Shown: positions 26,598 through 35,522 of the stretch, piece after piece
Numbering within the stretch: the stretch's first letter is position 1
Layout of the letters: every line of letters begins with the position of its first letter
Assembly: GCA_002338615.1 (NCBI GenBank)
Contig: DDIS01000085.1
Span: 12,244-76,243, forward strand
Length of the DNA: 64,000 nt
From: Proteobacteria bacterium UBA1844
GTDB taxonomy: Bacteria; Pseudomonadota; Gammaproteobacteria; Steroidobacterales; Woeseiaceae
Direction of reading: 5' to 3'
Made by a program: the position numbers and the translations under genes
The notes under the pieces: model-generated
Databases searched by the model: none
Seen by the model: only the letters and a program-made list of their open reading frames with translations
Told to the model about the DNA's origin: nothing

Positions 26598-29042
26598 ATG
26601 TTTCTAAGACCTTTTAAGCCAATTGTGGTTATCGCCGCCGCTGGCATAGGTGTGTTTTTATCGATGGCCGCTGTTGCTCAAGAAATCAGTCCAATAACTG
26701 CAGCAGACATCGCGGCAGGGCGCGATACGATCAATGGCTATTGTGCCGGATGCCACGGTGAGGATGGTTCCGACGGTAGCCGCGCCCCGAGTCTTGTCGA
26801 CAGCAGTCGTCTCCGCAACGCGAACGACAAGGAAATCGGCGAGATTATTCTTAACGGCACAGACGGCGGTATGCCACCGTTTCCTTTGAATAGCACGCAG
26901 CTTGCACAGGCAGTTGCGTATATTCGCGCGAGCAATCCTTCAGATTTAGAGGAGTTTCCGGCCGAGCAAATTGCAGCGGGAAAATCGTACTATTTCGGTG
27001 ACGGCGGCTGCTCGGATTGTCATATGATTCGTGGCCGGGGCAAAGTGAGTGGTCCTGATCTTTCCGATGTTGCATCACGCTTGACGCTTGCGGAGATGGG
27101 TTCGACTATTGAGGATCCCACGGCGCAAATGGGCATGAAGACGACTACCTGGTGTCCGGGTTGGGCCTTTTGCGCAGACATCGAGTGGCAAGTCGTAAAC
27201 GTTGAGTTAACGAATGGGCAAAACGTCCGCGGCTTTGCTCGTAACCAGGGTGAACACGATCTGCAGCTGCAGACTCTCGACGGAAAATTCCAGCTACTTA
27301 CTGAGCATCAATACGTTTCGATTAAACCCGAAGCGAGTTCTTACATGCCGCCCTTCAAAGGAACGCCTAATGAACTGGGTAGCCTGTTAGCATTTTTGAG
27401 TACGCTCAAAGGTGTACCGCTTGGCCCGCTACCCGATGCCCATCAGTCACCAGCTATCAAAAGTAACTCTGATAGTTGGGACGACTGGCCAACCTATGAC
27501 GGGCGACCTGATGGCAATCGATATAGTGGGCTTTCACAAATAAACGCACAGAATGTCGATCAATTGCAGGCAGAGTGGATATTCGCACCCGGAGGCTCAG
27601 GCTTACAAAATACGCCTATTGTTGTCGACGGAGTGATGTACGTTACAGGTGCTGCCCGCGTCTGCGCGCTAGATGCACGCAACGGCCGTCGAATTTGGTG
27701 CGCTCCCCGGATGTCCGGTCAAACGGTACCCGCCGGCAATCAGCAAGCGGGTCCCAGATCTCCCGAGCAAATTGCAAAAGGTGAACCTGCACCCTTTGGT
27801 GGCCTTTCCAAAGCAAGCGGGCCGAATCGAGGCGTCGCCGTTTCCGGTGACCGTGTTTTTTTTGTAAGTGATGATGCCTATCTTGTAAGTCTGAACCGAG
27901 TCACTGGAGCGGTGATGTGGATCCAGGCGTTGCCAGACCCTGACTATAAAGGTGACTATTTCAATACTGCGGCTCCACTGATTGTTGGCGACCTGGTTGT
28001 TGCCGGAATGGCCGGTGGTGACACCCCATTACGCGGATTTTTAATTGCATTCGACGCGGCCACTGGCGAAATGGCATGGCGCTTCTGGACAATTCCGGGC
28101 CCGGGCGAGCCTGGATCGGAGACCTGGCCCGATCGAGCGTTGCCGACCGGGGGTGGTGCAACCTGGACAACAGGTTCTTTCGATGCGGAGGCGAATGTAC
28201 TGTATTGGGCCGTCGGAAATCCTTTTCCTGACAGCGATAGTGCCGAGCGACCCGGCGAAAATCTTTATACAAACTCAGTCGTGGCGCTGAATCCGGAAAC
28301 AGGCGAGCCGATATGGCATTTTCAGTTCACACCGCATGATCTGCACGATTGGGATGCGAACCAACCGCTGGTTCTTGCGGATACGATATGGAAGGGCAAG
28401 CAACGCAAGCTGCTCATGCAAGCAAACCGGAACGGCTATTTTTATGTTCTGGATCGACTGACTGGCGAGTACCTGCTTGGCGCGCCTTACGTAAAGAAAC
28501 TTACCTGGTCAAGTGGAATCGACAAAGATGGAAAGCCAATTCTAACCGATAACAATTGGCCAACCGTGGAGGGCATAGTAACTTGCCCCGCAGTTCGGGG
28601 AGCGACCAACTGGTACGCCAGTTCGTTCAATCCGTCGACCCGATTGTTCTACGTTATGGCAGCGGAGGACTGCTCGACGTACTTCATTGCCACTTACGGA
28701 TGGCGGCCGTATCGCAATCCGAAGGATCCAAGCGCGAGATTTGTTCGCGCGTTGGATATCGAGAGTGGTGAGGTAGTCTGGCAAAAGCCCCTGATTGGTG
28801 CTCAGGAAGCCAACTACACAGGAGTTCTTTCGACTGCAGGCGATCTTTTGTTCCACGGGGAGACTGGCGGACGCTTTGCAGCAGTGGATGCAAAAACCGG
28901 GCGCACTCTCTGGACGTTCCCGGCAAACGACTTTCCGCGCGCATCACCGATGTCGTACGCAGTAGATGGACGACAATTTGTTGCCGTTGCAATGGGGAGC
29001 AACATTATTGCGTTTACCCTGCGAGAGAGCGAGCGCAAATAG
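26598..29042 (+). CDS. PQQ-dependent dehydrogenase with two N-terminal cytochrome c domains
   Basis: 814 residues from the ATG at 26598, chosen because TTGGAGG (26581-26587) precedes it and a signal peptide follows (IVVIAAAGIGVFLSMAAVAQ). Haem c sites: CAGCH at residues 49-53 and CSDCH at 138-142. The rest is an eight-bladed PQQ propeller (DDWPTYDGRPDGNRYSGL, the repeated W-docking blades, and the HDLHDWDANQP segment with the likely catalytic Asp). It would oxidise an alcohol or sugar in the periplasm and pass electrons through its own haems. Quinohemoprotein alcohol dehydrogenases usually carry one haem domain at the C-terminus, so this domain order is unlike those. Substrate unknown. Confidence 0.88.
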   Translation: MFLRPFKPIVVIAAAGIGVFLSMAAVAQEISPITAADIAAGRDTINGYCAGCHGEDGSDGSRAPSLVDSSRLRNANDKEIGEIILNGTDGGMPPFPLNSTQLAQAVAYIRASNPSDLEEFPAEQIAAGKSYYFGDGGCSDCHMIRGRGKVSGPDLSDVASRLTLAEMGSTIEDPTAQMGMKTTTWCPGWAFCADIEWQVVNVELTNGQNVRGFARNQGEHDLQLQTLDGKFQLLTEHQYVSIKPEASSYMPPFKGTPNELGSLLAFLSTLKGVPLGPLPDAHQSPAIKSNSDSWDDWPTYDGRPDGNRYSGLSQINAQNVDQLQAEWIFAPGGSGLQNTPIVVDGVMYVTGAARVCALDARNGRRIWCAPRMSGQTVPAGNQQAGPRSPEQIAKGEPAPFGGLSKASGPNRGVAVSGDRVFFVSDDAYLVSLNRVTGAVMWIQALPDPDYKGDYFNTAAPLIVGDLVVAGMAGGDTPLRGFLIAFDAATGEMAWRFWTIPGPGEPGSETWPDRALPTGGGATWTTGSFDAEANVLYWAVGNPFPDSDSAERPGENLYTNSVVALNPETGEPIWHFQFTPHDLHDWDANQPLVLADTIWKGKQRKLLMQANRNGYFYVLDRLTGEYLLGAPYVKKLTWSSGIDKDGKPILTDNNWPTVEGIVTCPAVRGATNWYASSFNPSTRLFYVMAAEDCSTYFIATYGWRPYRNPKDPSARFVRALDIESGEVVWQKPLIGAQEANYTGVLSTAGDLLFHGETGGRFAAVDAKTGRTLWTFPANDFPRASPMSYAVDGRQFVAVAMGSNIIAFTLRESERK

Positions 29043-29115
29043 TCCGGATTAGCAATCACACAGGTATCAGATCAAGCACAAAAAATTGTGGCGCCACCTG
29101 GATGGAGAAAAGTAA

Positions 29116-29583
29116 ATGAAATTAAGCATCGCGAAAAAATTGATTGGTGGATCCGTATTGCTCGCGTCTGCATTTGCCTTAGCAGTCGAGCTTAGCGGAT
29201 CTTTTCGTTTGTCCGCTGTAGAAATTAATGGCTTGCTTGCAGAGACGACTAATGGACTTGCCTTCACTCGACTGCCTACGGGTACCAGTGGTCCTGTCGT
29301 CGTCGCAGTTCGACGTGAGACGAGCGGTGAGGTAGAGATTCACGAGCATTTCCACGATATTTTCGTGGCACAGTCAGGCCGAGCGTCAGTCCTGTTAGGT
29401 GGTGACGTCGAAGGCCAACACGAGACATCGCCTGGTGAATGGCTAGGCGGTACCATGGTTGGCTCACAAACCTATAAGTTTGAAGCCGGCGATGTGATCT
29501 GGATACCAGCGGGCGTACCGCACAGGATGCTAATTCCGGACGGAGGAACCTTCATATATTTAGCGTTCAAGTACCCGAAGTAA
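29116..29583 (+). CDS. Exported cupin-domain protein
   Basis: 155 residues. A signal-like N-terminus (LIGGSVLLASAFALAVE) is followed by a single small cupin barrel. Metal-binding cupin motifs are visible as EIHEHFHDIF (motif 1) and GDVIWIPAGVPHRM (motif 2). The ribosome site GGAGAAAAG precedes the ATG. It lies between the PQQ dehydrogenase and the tannase-family gene, probably in the same transcript. Exported single cupins in such loci are often uncharacterised isomerases or binding proteins; no reaction is assigned. Confidence 0.8.
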   Translation: MKLSIAKKLIGGSVLLASAFALAVELSGSFRLSAVEINGLLAETTNGLAFTRLPTGTSGPVVVAVRRETSGEVEIHEHFHDIFVAQSGRASVLLGGDVEGQHETSPGEWLGGTMVGSQTYKFEAGDVIWIPAGVPHRMLIPDGGTFIYLAFKYPK

Positions 29584-29638
29584 TTTCAGTTTGGTCAGAC
29601 GCGAAGTAACGAGAAGACGCAAGATTGAGAAGAAAAAA

Positions 29639-31330
29639 ATGAACAAACGCTTTCTACCCTCCGATGGCTGCCGTCGCATGAATTTGCGAGACGCAATTTT
29701 TCTTTCAATATTGCTCTGCAGCGCCTGTACGGACGACCCCGTAAATCCGAACCTTGAGGCAGACGACAACGACACGGGAACACCGACGTTCTCAGCGCGA
29801 TGCTCAGCCCTCACTGACCTTGCACTTGAGGCCGGCAAAATTGTCGCAGCCAACTGGACCGAAGAATCGCCTTTCTCTGATTTGTCAGATGATCCCAACG
29901 GCCCGACTACCCCGATTCCTGCGCACTGCACAGTGCGGGCCAAGATGACACCAACCTCGAATTCCGACATAAACATCGAAATCTGGCTGCCTGCGGATGG
30001 TTGGAACGGCCGTTTCCTGGGCGTCGGGAACGGCGGTTATGCTGGCGATTTGAACGTGAGCCATATGGCGATAGCCTTACAGCGCGGATATGCGACGGCC
30101 ACGACGGATACCGGGCACGGTTTGGTCGGGACAGAGGTTTGGGTCCCTGGCAACCCTGAGAAGGTGGAAGATTATGGTCACCGGGCGATACACCTGGCCG
30201 CCGTTGTAGGCAAGCGTCTCGTTGCCGTATTTTATGGCTCCCCGCCAGAATATTCCTATTTCTCGTCCTGCTCGAACGGTGGGAGGCAGGCCCTCATGGA
30301 AGCCGTACGTTATCCGGATGACTACGACGGGATCATCGCCGGCGCTCCTGCTGCCGATTTAAATGGCCTGCTGATTGCGTCGATGGGGAGAAATGCTGAG
30401 ATCTTGCACGACACGCCGATCGATCAATCCATGGCAGTTCTGATCTCCGACGCGGTCATAAAGCAGTGCGATGTGAACGACGGCGTTGCCGACGGCGTCA
30501 TCGCCAGTCCACCAGCGTGTGACTTTGACGCGAGTTCGCTCGCATGTACCACAGACAAGCAGCAAAATTGCCTTACGCCAGCACAGGTCGAGGCCTTGAC
30601 CGAAATTCGAGCGCCGCGCCTGGACAGTGAGGGCCGATATCTTGGTGCCGGATTTTCGGTCGGTGGCGAGTCCTCAATTCCACCGAGTGGCGGCTGGGGT
30701 CCATGGATTCTCGGATCGCGCGAAGCACCATCGATCCAGTGGAGTTTCTTCCACCGATATATGCAGGATTTCTTAATGGAAAACCCGGATTGGTCGATCG
30801 AGGATTTTGACTTGGAGCGGGATATCGCCCACGGAAGGTCAAAACTGGGCGCCGTACTTGACGCAAACGACCCGAACTTGTCAGCGTTTGCTGAAAGCGG
30901 TGGCAAATTGATAATTTGGCACGGTTGGTCCGACGCAGCGATCCCTGCAAGGTCATCGATTCACCTGTTCGAATCCATGATTGACGAGATGGGTGATCAA
31001 GCTGTCGGGGATTTCGCACGCCTGTACATGGCACCGGGAGTCCATCACTGTGCGTTCGGACCTGGGCCATGGTCATTTAATCCGCTTGCGGCTGTTCACC
31101 CACTGGAACCACGACGAGACATGGCAGCCACGATGGAGCGGTGGGTGGAAAATGGCGTTGCCCCGGCGGAACTCATCGCCGTATTGCCGAAAGACCCGAT
31201 GGCAGCTTTCCGGGGAGACTACCCGGTTGAGGCTGAAAAAGAAGGTTTGCTCTGTCCCTATCCCGAGGAAGCACACTACGCTGGCGCTGGTGATCCTGCG
31301 CTTGCCGATTCCTACGAATGTCGAAACTGA
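29639..31330 (+). CDS. Tannase/feruloyl esterase-family secreted hydrolase
   Basis: 563 residues from ATG 29639 (an upstream TTG at 29591 adds a charged stretch before the leader). The leader (AIFLSILLCSAC) suggests a lipoprotein, though the lipobox is imperfect. Catalytic features of the tannase/feruloyl esterase fold are present: CSNGGRQALM (nucleophile Ser), WHGWSDAAIP (Asp) and PGVHHC (His), with the two Cys that form the family's bridge next to Ser and His. It should cleave ester bonds of phenolic acids or similar esters outside the cytoplasm. Last + strand gene of the island; esterase plus PQQ dehydrogenase suggests a plant- or alga-derived esterified substrate (inference). Confidence 0.88.
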   Translation: MNKRFLPSDGCRRMNLRDAIFLSILLCSACTDDPVNPNLEADDNDTGTPTFSARCSALTDLALEAGKIVAANWTEESPFSDLSDDPNGPTTPIPAHCTVRAKMTPTSNSDINIEIWLPADGWNGRFLGVGNGGYAGDLNVSHMAIALQRGYATATTDTGHGLVGTEVWVPGNPEKVEDYGHRAIHLAAVVGKRLVAVFYGSPPEYSYFSSCSNGGRQALMEAVRYPDDYDGIIAGAPAADLNGLLIASMGRNAEILHDTPIDQSMAVLISDAVIKQCDVNDGVADGVIASPPACDFDASSLACTTDKQQNCLTPAQVEALTEIRAPRLDSEGRYLGAGFSVGGESSIPPSGGWGPWILGSREAPSIQWSFFHRYMQDFLMENPDWSIEDFDLERDIAHGRSKLGAVLDANDPNLSAFAESGGKLIIWHGWSDAAIPARSSIHLFESMIDEMGDQAVGDFARLYMAPGVHHCAFGPGPWSFNPLAAVHPLEPRRDMAATMERWVENGVAPAELIAVLPKDPMAAFRGDYPVEAEKEGLLCPYPEEAHYAGAGDPALADSYECRN

Positions 31331-31513
31331 CGATCAGGAAATCTCTCGCCCGCCGGAACGGTCGCAGATCGCCCCAGTAGTACAATGAATTTTCTTCGGG
31401 AGAAAAACAATGTTCATCGAAAATCTACGCTTCGCGACTATGTAATGGGCGTGGGGTACCGCTGACTAAAGCGCGCGCATCGCTTGCCCAATGCATCAGA
31501 GATCCGCGTCAGC

Positions 31514-32560
31514 CTATGTGGCAAGCCAGCCGTCGAGTTGCTCCAGGTACGGCCGCACATCACCAATATTTTCCGCGACCCAGTCCGGATTGTAATACGT
31601 ATCGAGGTAGCGCTCACCACTGTCGCACAGGAGCGTAACAACTGAACCAACGCTGTCGTCCCGCATCATTTGTTCGGCGACGCTGAGCGCACCCCACAAG
31701 TTCGTTCCCGTAGACGCACCGGCTTTTCTGCGAATTATTTTTTCCAGCCAGAGTACAGTGGCAATGCTGGCGGCATCGGGAACCAGCATCATTTCATCGA
31801 CCACGTCAGGCTGGAACGAATACTCAACTTTCGGCCGACCAATACCTTCAATACGACTCGATGCATCGCATTCATAGTTGCGGTCATTCCTGATGTAGCT
31901 TTCATAGAAAGCAGAGTTCTCGGGGTCTACTACAACAAGTCTTGTGTCATAGCCTTTGTACCGGATGTAGCGACCGATGGTCGCAGACGTACCACCCGTG
32001 CCAGCGCTCATTACGATCGCAGCTGGTACGGCCCAGGGCTCACGTTCCATCTGGTGAAAGATGCTTTCGGCAATATTGTTGTTGCCGCGCCAGTCAGTAG
32101 CGCGCTCGGCGTACATGAACTGGTCCATAAAATAGCCGTCAATCTCTGCGGCAAGTGCAATGGCGGCGCCATGCATTTCTGGCGCGGAATTGACGTAGTG
32201 GCATCGCCCGCCGTAATGCTCGATTTGCTGGATCTTGCTCCTGGCCGTGCTTCGTGGCATCACCGCGACAAACGGCAAGCCGATCATCTTCGCGAAATAG
32301 GCCTCGGAGACGGCCGTGCTACCGGATGACGCTTCTATAATTGTTGTTCCCTGGTGAAGCTTGCCGTTGACGAGTGCGTACAGAAACAGGGACCGCGCCA
32401 GGCGGTGCTTCAAGCTGCCTGTCGGGTGCGTGCTTTCATCCTTGAGATAGAGATGCACACGGCTTAGTTTCGGAATGTCGAGGCGAAAAAGATGTGTGTC
32501 TGCCGAGCGATGTGCGTCGGCCTCTATCTGGCCAATCGCCTGTTTGATCCAATTACGCAT
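31514..32560 (-). CDS. cds1: PLP-dependent cysteine synthase-family enzyme, Cds1-like
   Basis: 348 residues of the fold-type II PLP family. Seen: the PLP-lysine motif PTGSLKHR, the [10 protein letters not shown] phosphate/substrate loop, and [12 protein letters not shown]. Overall it matches the Cds1-type L-cysteine desulfhydrase (longer than CysK, with the C-terminal [13 protein letters not shown] tail) rather than CysK or CysM. Such enzymes split cysteine into sulfide, pyruvate and ammonia. It is divergent from the copper operon across a 275-nt gap; sulfide release could help copper handling, but that link is speculation. The symbol rests on family resemblance. Confidence 0.75.
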   Translation of the reverse strand: MRNWIKQAIGQIEADAHRSADTHLFRLDIPKLSRVHLYLKDESTHPTGSLKHRLARSLFLYALVNGKLHQGTTIIEASSGSTAVSEAYFAKMIGLPFVAVMPRSTARSKIQQIEHYGGRCHYVNSAPEMHGAAIALAAEIDGYFMDQFMYAERATDWRGNNNIAESIFHQMEREPWAVPAAIVMSAGTGGTSATIGRYIRYKGYDTRLVVVDPENSAFYESYIRNDRNYECDASSRIEGIGRPKVEYSFQPDVVDEMMLVPDAASIATVLWLEKIIRRKAGASTGTNLWGALSVAEQMMRDDSVGSVVTLLCDSGERYLDTYYNPDWVAENIGDVRPYLEQLDGWLAT

Positions 32561-32752
32561 CCGGCAACTCCATCGGTGAGTCTGACTTCCATCGGAATTC
32601 TGATCTATTCGTGGAGTGCTTATGATACAGGTCGCTGTTTGAAGCTGCGCGGGGAGCCGCTAACTAGCGCTTGCCGGTGAAGAATTTAAACGCTTTCACT
32701 GGCATGCGCCGAAGGATCCGGCCCAGGGTAGAAAAAATCGAATAATCAGTCC

Positions 32753-32783
32753 TTGACCTTCCTATCATGGGAAGGTTTATGAT
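32753..32783 (+). promoter_or_regulatory. CueR-type copper-responsive promoter
   Basis: TTGACC (-35) at 32753-32758 and TATGAT (-10) at 32778-32783 are separated by 19 nt, the over-long spacer that MerR-family activators need. Inside it is the exact inverted repeat ACCTTCC-N7-GGAAGGT (32756-32776), the CueR operator. It lies about 53 nt before the cueR-like gene. Confidence 0.92.
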
Positions 32784-32835
32784 CAAGCAACCACGTTGAT
32801 GTTTGCCGTCCGAAAACGCGTGCCAGGAGTTATGA

Positions 32836-33231
32836 ATGAACATTGGACAGGTCGCAAAGGTCACCTCGGTGCCCGCAAAGCGTATAAGGTACTACGAGCA
32901 AATTGGCCTGTTGAAACCGGCACAGCGTACTGATGCCGGCTACCGTGTTTACGGAGATGGCGATATTCACAGCTTGCGCTTTATCCGCCGTGCCCGCGGC
33001 CTGGGGTTTTCAATGGCCCAGATCAGCAAGCTGCTCGCGCTTTGGCAGGATCAGTGTCGGAGCAGTGCCGAGGTAAAGGCCGTGGCTGCATCCCATATCA
33101 AAGAATTAAAAATAAAGATTGGCGAATTGCAATCGATGGTCGACACGCTGGCGAATCTGGCCGATCAATGTGACGGCGATGACCGGCCCGACTGCCCGAT
33201 CATTGCTGAACTCCAGGGAGATAAATCATGA
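32836..33231 (+). CDS. cueR: CueR-like copper-responsive MerR regulator
   Basis: 131 residues. MerR winged helix at the N-terminus ([20 protein letters not shown]), coiled-coil dimer helix, and a metal loop with Cys112 and Cys120 ([13 protein letters not shown]), the same positions and pattern as Cu+-sensing CueR. It would twist the promoter at 32753 when copper binds and switch on the operon. Its stop overlaps the ATPase start by ATGA, so regulator and pump are co-translated. Autoregulation is expected because the operator lies directly upstream. Confidence 0.93.
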   Translation: MNIGQVAKVTSVPAKRIRYYEQIGLLKPAQRTDAGYRVYGDGDIHSLRFIRRARGLGFSMAQISKLLALWQDQCRSSAEVKAVAASHIKELKIKIGELQSMVDTLANLADQCDGDDRPDCPIIAELQGDKS

Positions 33232-35450
33232 GCGCGAAATGGACCTGTCCAATGCACCCTGAGGTGCAAGCGGAAAAAGCGGGCGACTGCCCAAAGTGTG
33301 GCATGGCGTTGGAGCGGGATACGGTCGTCACGACGAAGCGCCAATATACGTGTCCCATGCACCCGGAGATCGTGCGTGACCAGCCGGGCGACTGTCCTAT
33401 CTGTGGTATGGCACTCGAAGCCATGGTTGCCGATAGTGAGGAAGACACCAGCGAACTCGACGATATGACGCGACGGTTCTGGGTCAGCGCTGCGTTTTCG
33501 CTGCCATTGTTCGTGTACGCGATGGGTGATCTCGTACCCGGCCAGCCGCTGCAGAACCTGTTACCCGCTGAGTGGCGGGAATGGGCACAGTTCGTATTCG
33601 CAGCGCCTGTCGTTTTGTGGGGTGGCTGGCCATTCTTTGTGCGTGGCTGGCGTTCGATTCGAAGCCTGAATCTCAACATGTTCACGTTGATTGCGCTCGG
33701 CGTCGGCGTTGCGTTCGTGTACTCCCTCGTCGCAACTGTCTTTCCGGGAATAATTCCCGATACATTCAGGGACCATGCCGGCGGCGTTGCAGTGTATTAC
33801 GAAGCCGCCGCTGTGATTACGACCCTGGTCCTGCTTGGCCAGGTGCTGGAATTGAAAGCACGAAGTCAAACCTCCGGCGCCATCCGCGCACTTCTCGAAC
33901 TGGCTCCGCCGACGGCTCGTCGCCTGGGTGATGACGGCAATGAAACAGAGGTATCTCTCGACGTGCTGGCTGAAGGCGACCGCTTGCGCGTCCGCCCTGG
34001 TGAAAAAGTCCCGGTCGATGGCACGGTAGACGAAGGCCATAGCTCCGTTGACGAGTCCATGATAAGCGGCGAACCGATCCCGGTGGAGAAGCGGGTTGGT
34101 GATTCCGTGATCGGCGGTACCGTCAATGGGACCGGTAGTTTCGTAATGAACGTGACGCAGGTCGGCGACAATACCTTGCTCGCGCAGATTGTGCGTATGG
34201 TGGCGGAGGCGCAACGCAGCCGGGCGCCTATCCAGCGACTGGTGGACCAGGTTGCAGCCTGGTTTGTGCCGGCCGTTGTCGTCGTGGCAGTCATTACGTT
34301 CGTGGTCTGGTCGTTAGTCGGCCCTGAGCCCGCCATGGCATTTGCTATTGTGAACGCCGTCGCGGTGCTGATCATTGCCTGTCCCTGTGCACTGGGACTT
34401 GCAACGCCGATGTCGATCATGGTCGGCACAGGCAAAGGCGCACAGCACGGTATCCTGATCAAAAATGCCGAAGCGCTCGAAACCCTGGAGCGGGTCGATA
34501 CGATCGTTGTCGATAAGACCGGCACACTGACCGAAGGTCGTCCGGCGCTGGTGATGATCGAATCAACGGGTTCGTTCGACGATGACCGGCTGTTGGCTTT
34601 GACAGCAGCAGTGGAGGATGCCAGTGAGCATCCCCTGGCACGGGCAATAGTAGGCGAGGCGGAACGTCGCTCGATGGCTATTGAGAAAGTCAGCGATTTC
34701 AACTCCATAACGGGCGAAGGCGTGCAGGCGCACGTTGGCAAGGAGTTCGTGGCGATTGGCAATGAAAAGCTCATGCAGGGTCTGGGTGCCTCTGATGCCG
34801 CATTGGTGGAAAAAGCAAACAGCCATCGGGCAGAAGGGCAAACGGTCATGTTCGTTGCCGTTGATGGGCAAGCAGCCGGTCTTATCGGCGTAGCGGATCC
34901 CATAAAAGCCACGACTCCGGACGCTATCAGGAAACTTCATGCGGCGGGCTTGAGAATTGTCATGTTGACCGGCGACAGCGAAGCGACGGCCAGAGCGGTT
35001 GCAGAACAAATCGGTATTGACGAAGTCCATGCGGGTGTTTCGCCCGATGACAAGAATCGGGTTGTTCGGGAAATGCAGGCGGCCGGAGCGTTTGTTGCGA
35101 TGGCCGGTGACGGCATCAACGATGCGCCGGCGCTCGCGCAGGCGAATGTCGGTATTGCCATGGGCACGGGTACCGATGTCGCTATGGAGAGCGCCAGTAT
35201 TACGCTGGTGCACGGCGACCTGCTTGGCGTGGCGCGAGCACGCGTGTTGAGCCAGGCGACGATGCGGAATATTCGACAAAACCTCTTCTTCGCATTTGCC
35301 TACAATACAGCGGGCATTCCGATTGCAGCGGGTGTCTTGTATCCGTTCTTCGGTCTCCTGCTGAGCCCGATGATTGCCGCCGCCGCCATGAGCCTGAGCT
35401 CGGTATCAGTGATCGGCAACGCACTGCGACTGCGCCGCTTGAAATTGTAG
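33228..35450 (+). CDS. copA: Cu+-exporting P1B-type ATPase
   Basis: 740 residues. Two tandem short heavy-metal-binding motifs open the protein (TCPMHPE...[11 protein letters not shown] and TCPMHPE...[11 protein letters not shown]) instead of the common HMA domains. Then follow the membrane segments, SGEPIP (actuator), CPC in [13 protein letters not shown], the phosphorylation site [13 protein letters not shown] (nucleotide binding), [10 protein letters not shown], and the last membrane helices with YNTAG and MSLSSVSV, the Cu+ (P1B-1) signature. It pumps cuprous ions out of the cytoplasm. Second gene of the cueR operon, translationally coupled to the regulator. Confidence 0.93.
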   Translation: MSAKWTCPMHPEVQAEKAGDCPKCGMALERDTVVTTKRQYTCPMHPEIVRDQPGDCPICGMALEAMVADSEEDTSELDDMTRRFWVSAAFSLPLFVYAMGDLVPGQPLQNLLPAEWREWAQFVFAAPVVLWGGWPFFVRGWRSIRSLNLNMFTLIALGVGVAFVYSLVATVFPGIIPDTFRDHAGGVAVYYEAAAVITTLVLLGQVLELKARSQTSGAIRALLELAPPTARRLGDDGNETEVSLDVLAEGDRLRVRPGEKVPVDGTVDEGHSSVDESMISGEPIPVEKRVGDSVIGGTVNGTGSFVMNVTQVGDNTLLAQIVRMVAEAQRSRAPIQRLVDQVAAWFVPAVVVVAVITFVVWSLVGPEPAMAFAIVNAVAVLIIACPCALGLATPMSIMVGTGKGAQHGILIKNAEALETLERVDTIVVDKTGTLTEGRPALVMIESTGSFDDDRLLALTAAVEDASEHPLARAIVGEAERRSMAIEKVSDFNSITGEGVQAHVGKEFVAIGNEKLMQGLGASDAALVEKANSHRAEGQTVMFVAVDGQAAGLIGVADPIKATTPDAIRKLHAAGLRIVMLTGDSEATARAVAEQIGIDEVHAGVSPDDKNRVVREMQAAGAFVAMAGDGINDAPALAQANVGIAMGTGTDVAMESASITLVHGDLLGVARARVLSQATMRNIRQNLFFAFAYNTAGIPIAAGVLYPFFGLLLSPMIAAAAMSLSSVSVIGNALRLRRLKL

Positions 35451-35522
35451 TGCGCACGATTAACTGGATGACGCAGTGGATAAATACGGGTCGTTCATCT
35501 ATTGCTCGAATTGTCGGGGACG

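Noticed and set aside
31380..31450. Small hairpin TTTTCT-TCGGG-AGAAAA and a tiny 11-codon frame after the tannase-family gene
   Set aside because: The stem is short and AT-rich without a T-run, so neither a terminator nor a leader peptide can be supported.
33866..34912. Long open frame on the - strand across the copper ATPase gene
   Set aside because: It is the complement of a confidently identified P-type ATPase; the peptide is rich in Ser, Thr, Pro and Ala and has no family motif.
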